Notes: generated by a model not told the origin, from the letters alone. 7,386 nucleotides of DNA from DATKJS01 sp050015275 (GCA_050015275.1 JBEKBS010000045.1:1-7386); one strand, 5' to 3'; positions 1-5,651 are shown, numbered from the stretch's first letter. Translations and numbers: made by a program.

Positions 1-14
1 TCGACGACGAACAT
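1..14 (-). CDS. VapC-like PIN toxin, N-terminal fragment (cut by window edge)
   Basis: Only the first codons are present, read on the minus strand: ATG TTC GTC GTC GA, giving M-F-V-V-D. The start overlaps the stop of the upstream antitoxin as TGATG, the coupling usual for an antitoxin-toxin operon. Hydrophobic residues followed by an early Asp is how PIN-domain toxins begin, with that Asp being the first metal ligand. The family call rests on this short start plus the VapB-like gene before it. The rest of the protein lies outside the window. Confidence 0.6.
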
Positions 15-241
15 CAACGCCCCTCCATGGCCTCGTAAAGGGCTTCCCGGTCGGCGACCTCGACCATGGCCCCGCCGCTCTTGAAAGAGGGCAGAGGCGG
101 GACCTGCCCGGGGCCTTCCTTGGCCGCGAGAAGCAGCCGGAGGGCGGATTCCACGAGCTCCGACATCGTGCACCCGCGGCGCGCGGCCTCCCGTTTCAAG
201 AGGGCCATGACCGAATCGTCGATATTCAATGTTGTTTTCAT
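14..241 (-). CDS. VapB-type ribbon-helix-helix antitoxin
   Basis: A 75-residue antitoxin expected to bind and silence the PIN toxin that follows it and to repress their shared promoter. The N-terminus (MKTTLNIDDSVMALLKREA) has the alternating beta-strand of a ribbon-helix-helix DNA-binding domain, and two helices follow (about residues 10-42). The tail is the toxin-binding type: a proline-rich stretch PPLPSF followed by an acidic end with DREALYEAMEG, a pattern typical of VapB partners of PIN toxins. An ATG at 253 would add MVIW, but it lies inside the likely -10 element, so the ATG at 241 is preferred. The stop overlaps the toxin ATG by one base. The cognate toxin is almost wholly outside the window, so the pairing is inferred from the overlap and family resemblance. 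Confidence 0.85.
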   Translation of the reverse strand: MKTTLNIDDSVMALLKREAARRGCTMSELVESALRLLLAAKEGPGQVPPLPSFKSGGAMVEVADREALYEAMEGR

Positions 242-277
242 CCATATAACCATACTTTAGATATGGCTATATGTCAA
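242..277 (-). promoter_or_regulatory. Promoter of the left vapBC-type operon with overlapping inverted repeat
   Basis: On the minus strand TTGACA (277-272) is followed after 17 bases by TATGGT (254-249). Transcription would begin about 242-243, directly at the ATG at 241, so the mRNA is probably leaderless; no Shine-Dalgarno sequence precedes that ATG. The -10 and spacer lie inside an inverted repeat with arms 244-254 and 262-272 (10 of 11 positions match, 7-base spacer), a likely operator for autorepression by the RHH antitoxin. Operator function is inferred. Confidence 0.65.
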
Positions 278-346
278 TACCGGGCGATCTTCCGCGTTCT
301 TTCCTTCTATTAAGAGAGAGGAATTGCGGGCGGGAATATTCTCGGA

Positions 347-397
347 TTGACAAATCGACCTGCTATTATTATCATATACACATATCATTACACATAT
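347..397 (+). promoter_or_regulatory. Promoter and tandem repeats upstream of the UPF0175-DUF3368 operon
   Basis: TTGACA (347-352) and TATCAT (370-375) are separated by exactly 17 bases, a near-consensus sigma-70 promoter. TACACATAT occurs twice, at 377-385 and 389-397 (12-base period), and TATCAT recurs at 383-388, so the initiation region is a short tandem array. RHH antitoxins commonly bind such repeats next to their own promoter; here that is an inference. The gene start at 409 has GGAGG at 400-404. Confidence 0.6.
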
Positions 398-408
398 GCG
401 GAGGGGCC

Positions 409-720
409 ATGAAACGGACGAATATCATGCTCACGGAGGATCAGCACAAAACGATCAAGGCCTATGCCAGAAAAGAGGGGAAGACCCTCGGGAACATGGT
501 CCGGGACGCTCTTGACGTTGTTTATAAAAAGAAAGATATCCTCGAGCGGAGGAAGCAAACGGCCCTGGATGCCTATGGCGAGGGCCTGATCAGCCTTGGC
601 AAGCTTGCGGAGATCCTGGGCCTCGATCCCGTCAGCGCCCGGCTCTACCTTAAGGACTTGGGCATCCCGCTCCAGGTCCAGGACCGAAGAGGAGCCGCCG
701 GCGACGCGGCCGACGCCTGA
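409..720 (+). CDS. UPF0175-family antitoxin with RHH-like N-terminus
   Basis: A 103-residue small protein, the probable antitoxin and autorepressor for the PIN-like protein encoded 14 bases downstream. Residues 2-38 (KRTNIMLTEDQHKTIKAYA, then a second helix through NMVRDALDVVY) look like a ribbon-helix-helix fold. Residues about 52-88 carry the UPF0175 signature: a helix with YGEGLISLGKLAEILGL, then a second helix and LKDLGIPLQ, resembling a helix-turn-helix. UPF0175 next to DUF3368 is a known toxin-antitoxin arrangement. The start at 409 is chosen over the ATG at 271 because GGAGG sits 4 bases before it, the RHH strand begins there, and the longer version would read through the promoter. The C-terminus is Gly/Ala/Asp-rich and probably disordered. 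Confidence 0.85.
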   Translation: MKRTNIMLTEDQHKTIKAYARKEGKTLGNMVRDALDVVYKKKDILERRKQTALDAYGEGLISLGKLAEILGLDPVSARLYLKDLGIPLQVQDRRGAAGDAADA

Positions 721-734
721 GCGGGCACGCGCCG

Positions 735-1232
735 ATGCCCGGCATTGTTTTCGATTGCTGTGTCATCTCGAATTTCGCCCTGTCGGGCTCCCTCTCCATC
801 ATCAATGGAATTTACCAAGAAACATCCTGCATCACGGATTTCGTCTCCGCGGAAATCCTCAAGGGCATCCGGGCCGGCCACGGCGGGCTCACGGCGATTC
901 CCGAAGCGGTCAAAGCCGGCTGGCTGAAGGAACTTTCGTTGATTTCGCGCAAAGAAAAGACTCTCTTTGGATCCTTATCGATATCGCTCGGCCTTGGAGA
1001 GGCCTCGAGCCTTGCCGTCGCGGCCTGTCGAGGGTTTCGTTTTGCCTCAGATGATCAGGCCGCCCGCCGCGAGGCCGGACGTCTCGACGTCAGACTGACC
1101 GGCACGATCGGAATTCTCGCGAAGGCCGTGCGGTTGCGTCTTTGCGATATTAAAACAGCCGACCGCTATCTCGGGAAAATGATCGGCCACGGATTCTATG
1201 CGCCGGTCAGATCGGTCAGGACCGTCCTATAG
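735..1232 (+). CDS. DUF3368 / PIN-like toxin nuclease
   Basis: A 165-residue PIN-like protein, probably the ribonuclease toxin partner of the UPF0175 antitoxin. The first strand ends at D7 (IVFDCCVISNF), and the acidic residues expected of a PIN-type metal site follow: E40 in VSAEIL, E89 in LGLGEASSLAVAA, and D106-D107 in FASDDQAARREA. The segment LTGTIGILAKAVRLRL (about 121-136) is the characteristic DUF3368 C-terminal motif. The length is normal for the family. The start lacks a clear ribosome-binding site, so translation may be coupled to the upstream gene, which ends 14 bases earlier. No experiment is implied; the toxin role comes from family and neighbourhood. Confidence 0.85.
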   Translation: MPGIVFDCCVISNFALSGSLSIINGIYQETSCITDFVSAEILKGIRAGHGGLTAIPEAVKAGWLKELSLISRKEKTLFGSLSISLGLGEASSLAVAACRGFRFASDDQAARREAGRLDVRLTGTIGILAKAVRLRLCDIKTADRYLGKMIGHGFYAPVRSVRTVL

Positions 1233-1263
1233 TTTTCGAGCAAAGTATAACCACTTAAATGCG

Positions 1264-1284
1264 CGTTTTCAGAGCCGAAAAACG
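1264..1284. terminator. Weak stem-loop between convergent genes
   Basis: CGTTTTC (1264-1270) can pair with GAAAAACG (1277-1284) across a 6-base loop, with one unpaired A. It lies between the converging ends of the DUF3368 gene and the C69 peptidase gene, where a bidirectional terminator would be expected. The stem is AT-rich and imperfect, and no clear U-tract follows. Confidence 0.3.
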
Positions 1285-1296
1285 AGGACCCCAATT

Positions 1297-3036
1297 TTAA
1301 ACGATATCGCCGGTGTATTTCGTGAGAAGCTTTTTGCGCAGGTCGCGGTAGAGCTTGACGACCGTCTCCATCCGCTCCACCGTCAGGTCGGTCAAATATT
1401 TTGCCCCGGCGGCCGCGTCCTTCTTCAGCATTTCCTGGGCCTTGGCGTCGACCGCCGCCTGCTCTGCGAAGAACCCGTTCTCGACCGGGTCCCGCGCCTC
1501 CCTCAAGTCCTTGACCGCCGCCTGCCACCTGAGGAGCATCAGCTTCTCGACGAAGTCCACCGCCCACCGGGCCGAGTCCTCGCTGAACTCGGCGTAATCG
1601 TACGCTTTATACACCGGCGAGACGTCCTTGACTCCCGCATAAACCGGGACGTAGGCGCTGACGAACGGGTTGTCCACATAGAACCAGTAGATCCCGCCCA
1701 CGGCGTCCGGCAGCCACGACCTGAGCTGGGCCACCATGCCGTAGCCCTCCGTCGCGATCGTCCGGTGATGCCGTATCCGCAGCACGCGCTCCATCTCCGG
1801 CCCGATAAAAGGCGAGGCCATCGGGCTTTTCTCGAGCTTGCCGCCGCCCGCCGGGACCGTCCAGGCCGGGTCCAGGGTCATGTCGTAGATCGTGTTCTCG
1901 AAGGTGGACCTTTGGAAGGCGATGATGTCCCGCACCGAGAGCTTCTTTTCCGGCTTGACCGAGAAAGGATAGAACGCCGCGCCCTCGATGGGCTGGGCGT
2001 AGAGCGTCCCAGGCCCGGCCGCGTCGCTCAGCCCGCGCTTCGGCCAGGCCTTGAGCGCCGGCGCGATCGTGCTGTAGATGAGCCACATCCGGCTGAGGTT
2101 GCCCTCCTTGATCGGCGGCGCGTAGGCCTCCTGCCAGATGAACGGTTTGCCGCTCTTCGGGTCATACCAGCCCCGGTCCACCGCCTCCGTCATGTAGTTC
2201 GGCGAGGCCATCATGTCCGGGTCCTTGAGGTCAATCTCGCGCATCCGGAAATAGTTGGCGATGACGACGACCTGGTCATCCGGCACCCGCCGCGCCACCC
2301 AGATCGCGCCCGGCTTTCCGCTCTCCGGCGTCCATTCCGGGCCGACGCTGCAGATCTCCATGACCCAAAGCTCGCGCGGGTCGGCGATGCAGAGCGCCTC
2401 GGACCCGCCGCACGACGGCAGGAAGCCGTACTTCTCGACGAGCCCCGCGACGAGCCGCACGGCCTCGCGCGCCGTCGCGCACCTCTCGAGGGCGAAGGCC
2501 TGGGCCTGCTCGACGGTCATGATCTGGCGGGTGAGGCCCTCGACGAAGGGGACGTCGAGCTCGGCCCGCTCGGAGCAGGTGCTCTCGCCGATCGCGAGCT
2601 GCCGCTCGTTCATCTGGCTGTAGCCCGTGTGGAAATAGGCGAAGGTCCTCTCCACCTGCGGGACCTGGCCGATCACCTTGCCGAAGTCGCCGAGAGGCAG
2701 GGCCTTGCGGTCGTCGTCGCGGCCGAAATAGACCATGCCCCAGTGCACCGGCGCCATGGACCCCTTGGGAAACATCCGCCCCGGGATGACCTGGATCCGG
2801 CACTCGCTGCAGCAGTCGGTGTGGGAGGTCAGGACCGAGCCGTCGGCCGAGGCCAGCCGCCCGACCCCGATGACCGTGCAGCCTTCCCGGCGGTTTTCCG
2901 CGGCCGGAAGGGGAGAGGCCGCGAAAATCCCGATCAGACATACGATGAGCGCAAGGACGTAAGCGGGTGGGTCGCTTAATAACCGGAAAAAGCGAACTTC
3001 TTTCACTAACGGAAACGCCCCTATCTTTTCCCTCAT
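1297..3036 (-). CDS. Exported C69-family (Ntn-hydrolase) peptidase/dipeptidase
   Basis: A 579-residue secreted or surface peptidase of the C69 (PepD-like) family, which hydrolyses dipeptides or small peptides using an N-terminal cysteine freed by self-cleavage. A hydrophobic export segment spans about residues 25-41, with a signal-peptidase-like site near PLPAA (42-46). The presumed nucleophile C53 follows in EGCTVIGVG. Family motifs come next: ADGSVLTSHTD (64-74), MNERQLAIGESTC (142-154), a central block with ELWVMEICSVGPEW and GAIWVARRVPDDQVVVIANYFR (written here in two parts, about 222-264), and near the C-terminus YGMVAQLRSWLPD followed by GGIYWFYVDNP and VPVYAGV. The ATG at 3036 is chosen because GGAGG lies 5 bases before it and the signal peptide begins soon after; a longer reading to 3162 adds a charged stretch with no support. 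C75, C76 and C79 form an unusual cysteine cluster. Substrate is unknown. Confidence 0.9.
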   Translation of the reverse strand: MREKIGAFPLVKEVRFFRLLSDPPAYVLALIVCLIGIFAASPLPAAENRREGCTVIGVGRLASADGSVLTSHTDCCSECRIQVIPGRMFPKGSMAPVHWGMVYFGRDDDRKALPLGDFGKVIGQVPQVERTFAYFHTGYSQMNERQLAIGESTCSERAELDVPFVEGLTRQIMTVEQAQAFALERCATAREAVRLVAGLVEKYGFLPSCGGSEALCIADPRELWVMEICSVGPEWTPESGKPGAIWVARRVPDDQVVVIANYFRMREIDLKDPDMMASPNYMTEAVDRGWYDPKSGKPFIWQEAYAPPIKEGNLSRMWLIYSTIAPALKAWPKRGLSDAAGPGTLYAQPIEGAAFYPFSVKPEKKLSVRDIIAFQRSTFENTIYDMTLDPAWTVPAGGGKLEKSPMASPFIGPEMERVLRIRHHRTIATEGYGMVAQLRSWLPDAVGGIYWFYVDNPFVSAYVPVYAGVKDVSPVYKAYDYAEFSEDSARWAVDFVEKLMLLRWQAAVKDLREARDPVENGFFAEQAAVDAKAQEMLKKDAAAGAKYLTDLTVERMETVVKLYRDLRKKLLTKYTGDIV

Positions 3037-3182
3037 TTTTCCCTCCGAGCTCTTTGCGATGAAAACGTCATCCGGAGCGAAATCGCCGCGGCACGCGCGT
3101 GTTTTTCGCCGCTTCTTCCGTCTATCGTAATCTAAGACAAATTCCCGGCGCAAGGAGTTCAAGGGCTCCGTCCGGCTGAGAA

Positions 3183-3290
3183 TCCTTTTTCCCTGCCGCG
3201 ACGGCTATCCGGGAAGGCGCTTCCCTTCTAACCGGCGACCCGGAGTTCAAGAAGCTGGGGAAAGCCCTAAGTGTCGAGTGGCTGGCCTGA
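3183..3290 (+). pseudogene. Remnant: C-terminal end of a VapC/PIN toxin
   Basis: Reading the plus strand from 3183 gives about 35 residues that include AIREGASLLTGDPEFKKL and then VEWL just before a stop at 3288-3290. This is the classic end of VapC toxins, where the Asp of TGDPEF is the last PIN metal ligand. An in-frame stop at 3177-3179 lies directly upstream and no N-terminal half or antitoxin can be read before it, so the gene is decayed. The preceding residues SFFPAATAIREG look like a worn version of the usual helix carrying the third acidic ligand. It is unrelated in frame and strand to the intact VapC at 3410-3805. The match is from memory of the family, not a search. Confidence 0.65.
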
Positions 3291-3294
3291 GAAG

Positions 3295-3350
3295 CTTAAG
3301 CCGCTCTTTTTGGCCCCGAAAACGCAGGCTTAAGGCCAAAAAATTGGCCT
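3295..3350. repeat. Nested inverted repeats; possible terminator for the minus-strand vapBC operon
   Basis: Two inverted repeats share bases. CTTAAGCC (3295-3302) pairs with GGCTTAAG (3327-3334) over a 24-base loop, and AGGCCAA (3333-3339) pairs with TTGGCCT (3344-3350) over AAAA. They cannot both form fully, since 3333-3334 are used twice. The compact second hairpin lies 60 bases beyond the vapC stop and could end that transcript, but no long U-run follows its stem. The rest of 3037-3409 holds only the VapC remnant and an AT-rich stretch at about 3350-3385. Confidence 0.45.
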
Positions 3351-3389
3351 AATAATCTGCTATTTATATTTATATCTACAAGACAAATT

Positions 3390-3403
3390 GGTCCGACCCC
3401 AAT
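3390..3403. repeat. GGTCCGACCCC motif copy 1
   Basis: The 11-base string GGTCCGACCCC (3390-3400) followed by AAT lies just past the stop of the minus-strand vapC. The same 11 bases recur at 6422-6432 just past the stop of another minus-strand gene, and the shorter GACCCCAAT recurs at 1287-1295 at the end of the C69 gene. GGTC-C-GACC inside it is palindromic. It may be a dispersed repeat of the kind mobilised by REP-associated transposases; no such transposase is in the window. Confidence 0.5.
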
Positions 3404-3409
3404 AAGGCG

Positions 3410-3805
3410 TCAGAGCTCGTCCCAGAGGCGGAGGCCGGGAACAGCCCGGAAGTGGGCATCGTACGTGACGAGGACGGATCCCGTTTCGAGGGCGTGCGCG
3501 GCGATCCAGACGTCGTTCGTCGGGATCGGCTTCCCCGACTTCCGCAGCGTGTCCTTGACCATGCCGAAGATCTCGGCCGTCTCGCGCGACGCATCGAGGA
3601 CGGCGACGCTCGGCTTGCCGAGGAACCGGTCGAGGATCCGCCGGTTCTCGGCCCTCTTCGCTCCTGCCCGGAATCCGGCCTCGAGCTCGCCCAGGACGAA
3701 CACGGACATGTAAACCGTCCCGGCGGCGGCCAGGCTGTCGAGGACCTTCGTGTCCCCGGCCAGGAAGCGGACGTAGGCGTTCGTGTCGAGGAGTACCTTG
3801 GTCAT
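3410..3805 (-). CDS. vapC: VapC-family PIN-domain toxin
   Basis: A 131-residue PIN-domain ribonuclease toxin. All acidic residues of the metal site are visible: D7 in KVLLDTNAYV, E40 in VFVLGELEAGF, D98 in IPTNDVWIAAHA and D116 in TYDAHF. These are the usual VapC positions, and the length matches the family, so the enzyme appears intact. Its ATG overlaps the antitoxin stop by four bases (ATGA at 3805-3802), giving translational coupling and fixing the start. VapC toxins cut tRNA or rRNA; the specific target cannot be read from the sequence. Confidence 0.95.
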   Translation of the reverse strand: MTKVLLDTNAYVRFLAGDTKVLDSLAAAGTVYMSVFVLGELEAGFRAGAKRAENRRILDRFLGKPSVAVLDASRETAEIFGMVKDTLRKSGKPIPTNDVWIAAHALETGSVLVTYDAHFRAVPGLRLWDEL

Positions 3806-4056
3806 CGCCAGTCGTCCTTGTCGATCCTCTCGAGGTCCCCGACGGCCTCGAGAAAGCCCGCGGCTTCCTCCTCGGACCAGACGCCGCAGAGGTCCGCGAA
3901 GTCCTCGCGGTTGTCCTTGCCGCGCGGGTCGAGGCCGAGCGACCGCTCGATCAATTCCTTCACGACTTTATTGACGCTCCTGGCCTCTGTTTTGGCTCGT
4001 TTCCTGATCAGTTTTTCCATGTCCTCGCCCACGCCGTGGATCGTTATCGATTTCAT
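3802..4056 (-). CDS. vapB: FitA/VapB-type ribbon-helix-helix antitoxin
   Basis: An 84-residue antitoxin for the VapC encoded immediately downstream. Residues 1-40 (MKSITIHGVGEDMEKLIRKR, then SVNKVVKELIERSLGL) form an Arc/FitA-like ribbon-helix-helix DNA-binding domain. The tail (about 45-84) is acidic, with EDFADLCGVWSEEEA and a final LERIDKDDWR, the usual toxin-binding arm of FitA/VapB proteins. The ATG at 4056 has GGAGG four bases upstream and begins exactly at the RHH strand; an ATG at 4164 would put the promoter inside the gene. It probably represses its own operon as a complex with VapC. Confidence 0.92.
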   Translation of the reverse strand: MKSITIHGVGEDMEKLIRKRAKTEARSVNKVVKELIERSLGLDPRGKDNREDFADLCGVWSEEEAAGFLEAVGDLERIDKDDWR

Positions 4057-4084
4057 GCGGCCTCCATGATGCAACATATGAGTC

Positions 4085-4113
4085 ATTATGAAGCAACAAT
4101 TGAACCATGTCAA
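4085..4113 (-). promoter_or_regulatory. Promoter of the vapBC operon
   Basis: On the minus strand TTGACA (4113-4108) and CATAAT (4090-4085) are spaced by 17 bases, 11 of 12 positions matching the sigma-70 consensus. The start point falls near 4078, leaving a leader of about 22 bases with GGAGG. GCAACA occurs at 4071-4076 and again at 4093-4098, and ATGAGTCAT (4078-4086) is palindromic about its central G and overlaps the -10; either could be the antitoxin operator. Confidence 0.7.
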
Positions 4114-4156
4114 GAACTCGACGCTGGAGAGCGAATGGGCGGGAGGAAGGGAGAAT

Positions 4157-4184
4157 GGAGACACGTACTTGGGTACGTGTCCCC
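4157..4184. repeat. Strong inverted repeat (GACACGTAC stem)
   Basis: GACACGTAC (4160-4168) and GTACGTGTC (4173-4181) are perfect complements around TTGG, and two more G-C pairs (4157-4158 with 4183-4184) extend the stem beyond one A-C mismatch. No U-tract follows on either strand, so it is a poor intrinsic terminator. It lies between the divergent vapBC and aldo/keto reductase genes, a place where termination is not expected. It resembles a REP-like mobile palindrome; this is inference. Confidence 0.6.
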
Positions 4185-4229
4185 CGTCCTATTCTTCGTT
4201 TCCGCGCTCCGCCGGCCGTTGCCCAGCCG

Positions 4230-4257
4230 TTGACTTAGACGGCCGCCCTTTGATAAG
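4230..4257 (+). promoter_or_regulatory. Possible promoter of the aldo/keto reductase-like gene
   Basis: TTGACT (4230-4235) and GATAAG (4252-4257) are separated by 16 bases. The start point would be near 4264, leaving a short leader with AAGGA (4278-4282) seven bases before the ATG at 4290. An inverted repeat CGGCCGT (4213-4219) / ACGGCCG (4239-4245) brackets the -35 element and could be a regulator site. The -10 is only moderately good. Confidence 0.4.
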
Positions 4258-4289
4258 GTCTCCGTAAGGTCGAGAGAAAGGATAAGTTC

Positions 4290-5543
4290 ATGGCAAAGAA
4301 CCAACGTCGTGAATTCCTGAAAAAGAGTCTGGCCGGGATCTGCGGCGCCGCCGTCATCCCGGGGGCGTGGAAGCCGCGTTGCGAGCGCGCCGCGTCGCCC
4401 TCGCCCTCCGTGCCGCCGGCGGGAGCGGCCTCCGCCGCCGCCGGCGTCCCCGCGCTCCCCAGCCGCCCGCTCGGCAAGACCGGCATCGTGACCCCGCTCC
4501 TCAGCATGGGCACGGCCGGCGCCACAACCCCGGATTTCATCAGGCAGGGCTACGACGCTGGCATCAAGCTGTTCTTCTCGGCCACCTATTACGGCCACGG
4601 GAATAACGAACGTCTGGTGGGCCAGGCCCTGAAAGACCTGCCGCGCGATTCCTTCGTCGTCGGCACGGCCGCGACCCCCGACGGCCTCAATCCCATGGGC
4701 GGCACCCTGCCCAAGGACATGAAGGCCGAAACCTACATGAAGACGGCGGAGGACAGCCTGAAGCGGTTCGGCCTCGACCACATCGACATCCTGCTGATGC
4801 CCTTCGCGGAGAAGCGGGAATTCATCATCTTCGACCCGGTCCTGGAGGCCATGACCGCGCTCAAGAAGCAGGGCAAGATCCGCTTCGCCGGGATCGCCAC
4901 GCACGGCGGCTGCGACGTGGCGCTCAGGGCCGCCGCCGACGCCAAGGTCTACGACGTGGCCATGGCCGCCTACAACTACAAGACCGCGAACAAGGCGGCG
5001 ATGGACGACGCCCTGGCCTACGCGGCGACGGCAGGACTGGGCGTTGTGGCCATGAAAACGACCGCCGGCGGCGCCCAGGACAAGAAGCGGACGCAGCCGT
5101 TCAACAGCAACGCCGCCCTGAAATGGGTGCTCCAGAACAAGAACGTCTCGAGCATCGTCTCCGGGATGTCGTCGGTCGAGGAGCTGCGGAAGAACCTGGA
5201 GATGATCAAGGACCTCAAGATGTCCGATAACGAGCTCCAGGACATCAAGCTGGCGGACCTGAGGCCGGGGGCGAGCTTATACTGTCAGCAGTGCAGGAAG
5301 TGCGTCCCCCAGTGCCCGGCGAACCTGGATATCCCCACCATGATGCGGAGCTACATGTACGCCTATGGATACCGGAACGTCGCGGACGCCCGCCACACGC
5401 TCGATAGCGTCGACATGCCCGGCGATCCGTGCGGGAAATGCGACGTCTGCAGCGTGACCTGCGCTTCCGGTTTCGACGTCAAGGAGAGGGTCCGGGATAT
5501 CGTCCGGCTGAAGGACGTGCCGCTCGAATTCCTCAGAGGATGA
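4290..5543 (+). CDS. Tat-signal aldo/keto reductase-like protein with two C-terminal [4Fe-4S] motifs
   Basis: A 417-residue exported redox protein. The N-terminus NQRREFLKK (4-12) with a hydrophobic stretch to about residue 25 is a twin-arginine signal, suggesting export already folded with its cofactors. An Ala/Pro linker (34-57) follows, then an aldo/keto reductase barrel (about 58-325) opening with SRPLGKTGI and including GKIRFAGIATHGG (195-207). The C-terminus has two cluster-binding motifs of C-x2-C-x2-C-x3-C form: C332, C335, C338, C342 and C381, C384, C387, C391. The barrel departs from the family at the active site: the usual FDTA is FFSA (S97), the ATK lysine position reads GTAA (about A127), and the LLH histidine position reads LLMPF (about P171). 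Tyr 100/101 remains. It may therefore be an electron-transfer or binding protein, not a typical reductase. Substrate is unknown. The gene stands alone. Confidence 0.85.
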   Translation: MAKNQRREFLKKSLAGICGAAVIPGAWKPRCERAASPSPSVPPAGAASAAAGVPALPSRPLGKTGIVTPLLSMGTAGATTPDFIRQGYDAGIKLFFSATYYGHGNNERLVGQALKDLPRDSFVVGTAATPDGLNPMGGTLPKDMKAETYMKTAEDSLKRFGLDHIDILLMPFAEKREFIIFDPVLEAMTALKKQGKIRFAGIATHGGCDVALRAAADAKVYDVAMAAYNYKTANKAAMDDALAYAATAGLGVVAMKTTAGGAQDKKRTQPFNSNAALKWVLQNKNVSSIVSGMSSVEELRKNLEMIKDLKMSDNELQDIKLADLRPGASLYCQQCRKCVPQCPANLDIPTMMRSYMYAYGYRNVADARHTLDSVDMPGDPCGKCDVCSVTCASGFDVKERVRDIVRLKDVPLEFLRG

Positions 5544-5559
5544 GGGGTCGCTGAACAAG

Positions 5560-5579
5560 CCCCGGCATTCACGCCGGGG
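5560..5579 (+). terminator. GC-rich stem-loop after the aldo/keto reductase-like gene
   Basis: CCCCGGC (5560-5566) and GCCGGGG (5573-5579) pair perfectly around a six-base loop, 17 bases past the stop codon and before the next promoter. The position fits a terminator, but no T-run follows, so it may slow polymerase or protect the mRNA end instead. Confidence 0.5.
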
Positions 5580-5589
5580 AGTCGAGGGG

Positions 5590-5643
5590 TTGACATCCGT
5601 CCGCAAACGGTTCATACTCTGGTATGACGAATTCATACCAGAG
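5590..5643 (+). promoter_or_regulatory. Promoter and palindromic operator of the 5652-6414 toxin-antitoxin operon
   Basis: TTGACA (5590-5595) with CATACT (5613-5618) at 17-base spacing forms the promoter. A perfect 11-base inverted repeat, CTCTGGTATGA (5617-5627) and TCATACCAGAG (5633-5643) with five bases between, begins at the -10. A further TCATAC lies at 5612-5617, so the half-site occurs three times (5612, 5622 inverted, 5633), the outer two 21 bases or two helix turns apart. This suits cooperative binding by an RHH antitoxin. The operator role is inferred. Confidence 0.7.
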
Positions 5644-5651
5644 CTATCAAG

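Noticed and set aside
271..408. N-terminal extension of the UPF0175 antitoxin from an ATG at 271
   Set aside because: It would read through the TTGACA/TATCAT promoter, shows no domain features, and the ATG at 409 has GGAGG just upstream.
1198..2979. A 593-codon open frame on the plus strand
   Set aside because: It is antisense to the well-supported C69 peptidase, its product is dominated by Arg, His, Pro and Asp with no recognisable domain, and it has no ribosome-binding site. High GC makes such mirror frames common.
3092..3101. CACGCGCGTG palindrome followed by a T-run in the C69 leader
   Set aside because: The T-run is on the strand opposite to the C69 transcript and no gene end lies nearby, so neither a terminator nor an operator is supported.
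3124..3153. Possible minus-strand promoter for the C69 gene (TTGCGC, 18 bases, TACGAT)
   Set aside because: Only four of six matches in each hexamer with a suboptimal spacer; not distinguishable from background.
3037..3162. 42-residue N-terminal extension of the C69 peptidase
   Set aside because: It is strongly charged and lies before a signal peptide, while the ATG at 3036 has a good ribosome-binding site.
4057..4164. 36-residue N-terminal extension of the VapB antitoxin
   Set aside because: It covers the near-consensus promoter, and the RHH domain starts exactly at the ATG at 4056 with GGAGG before it.
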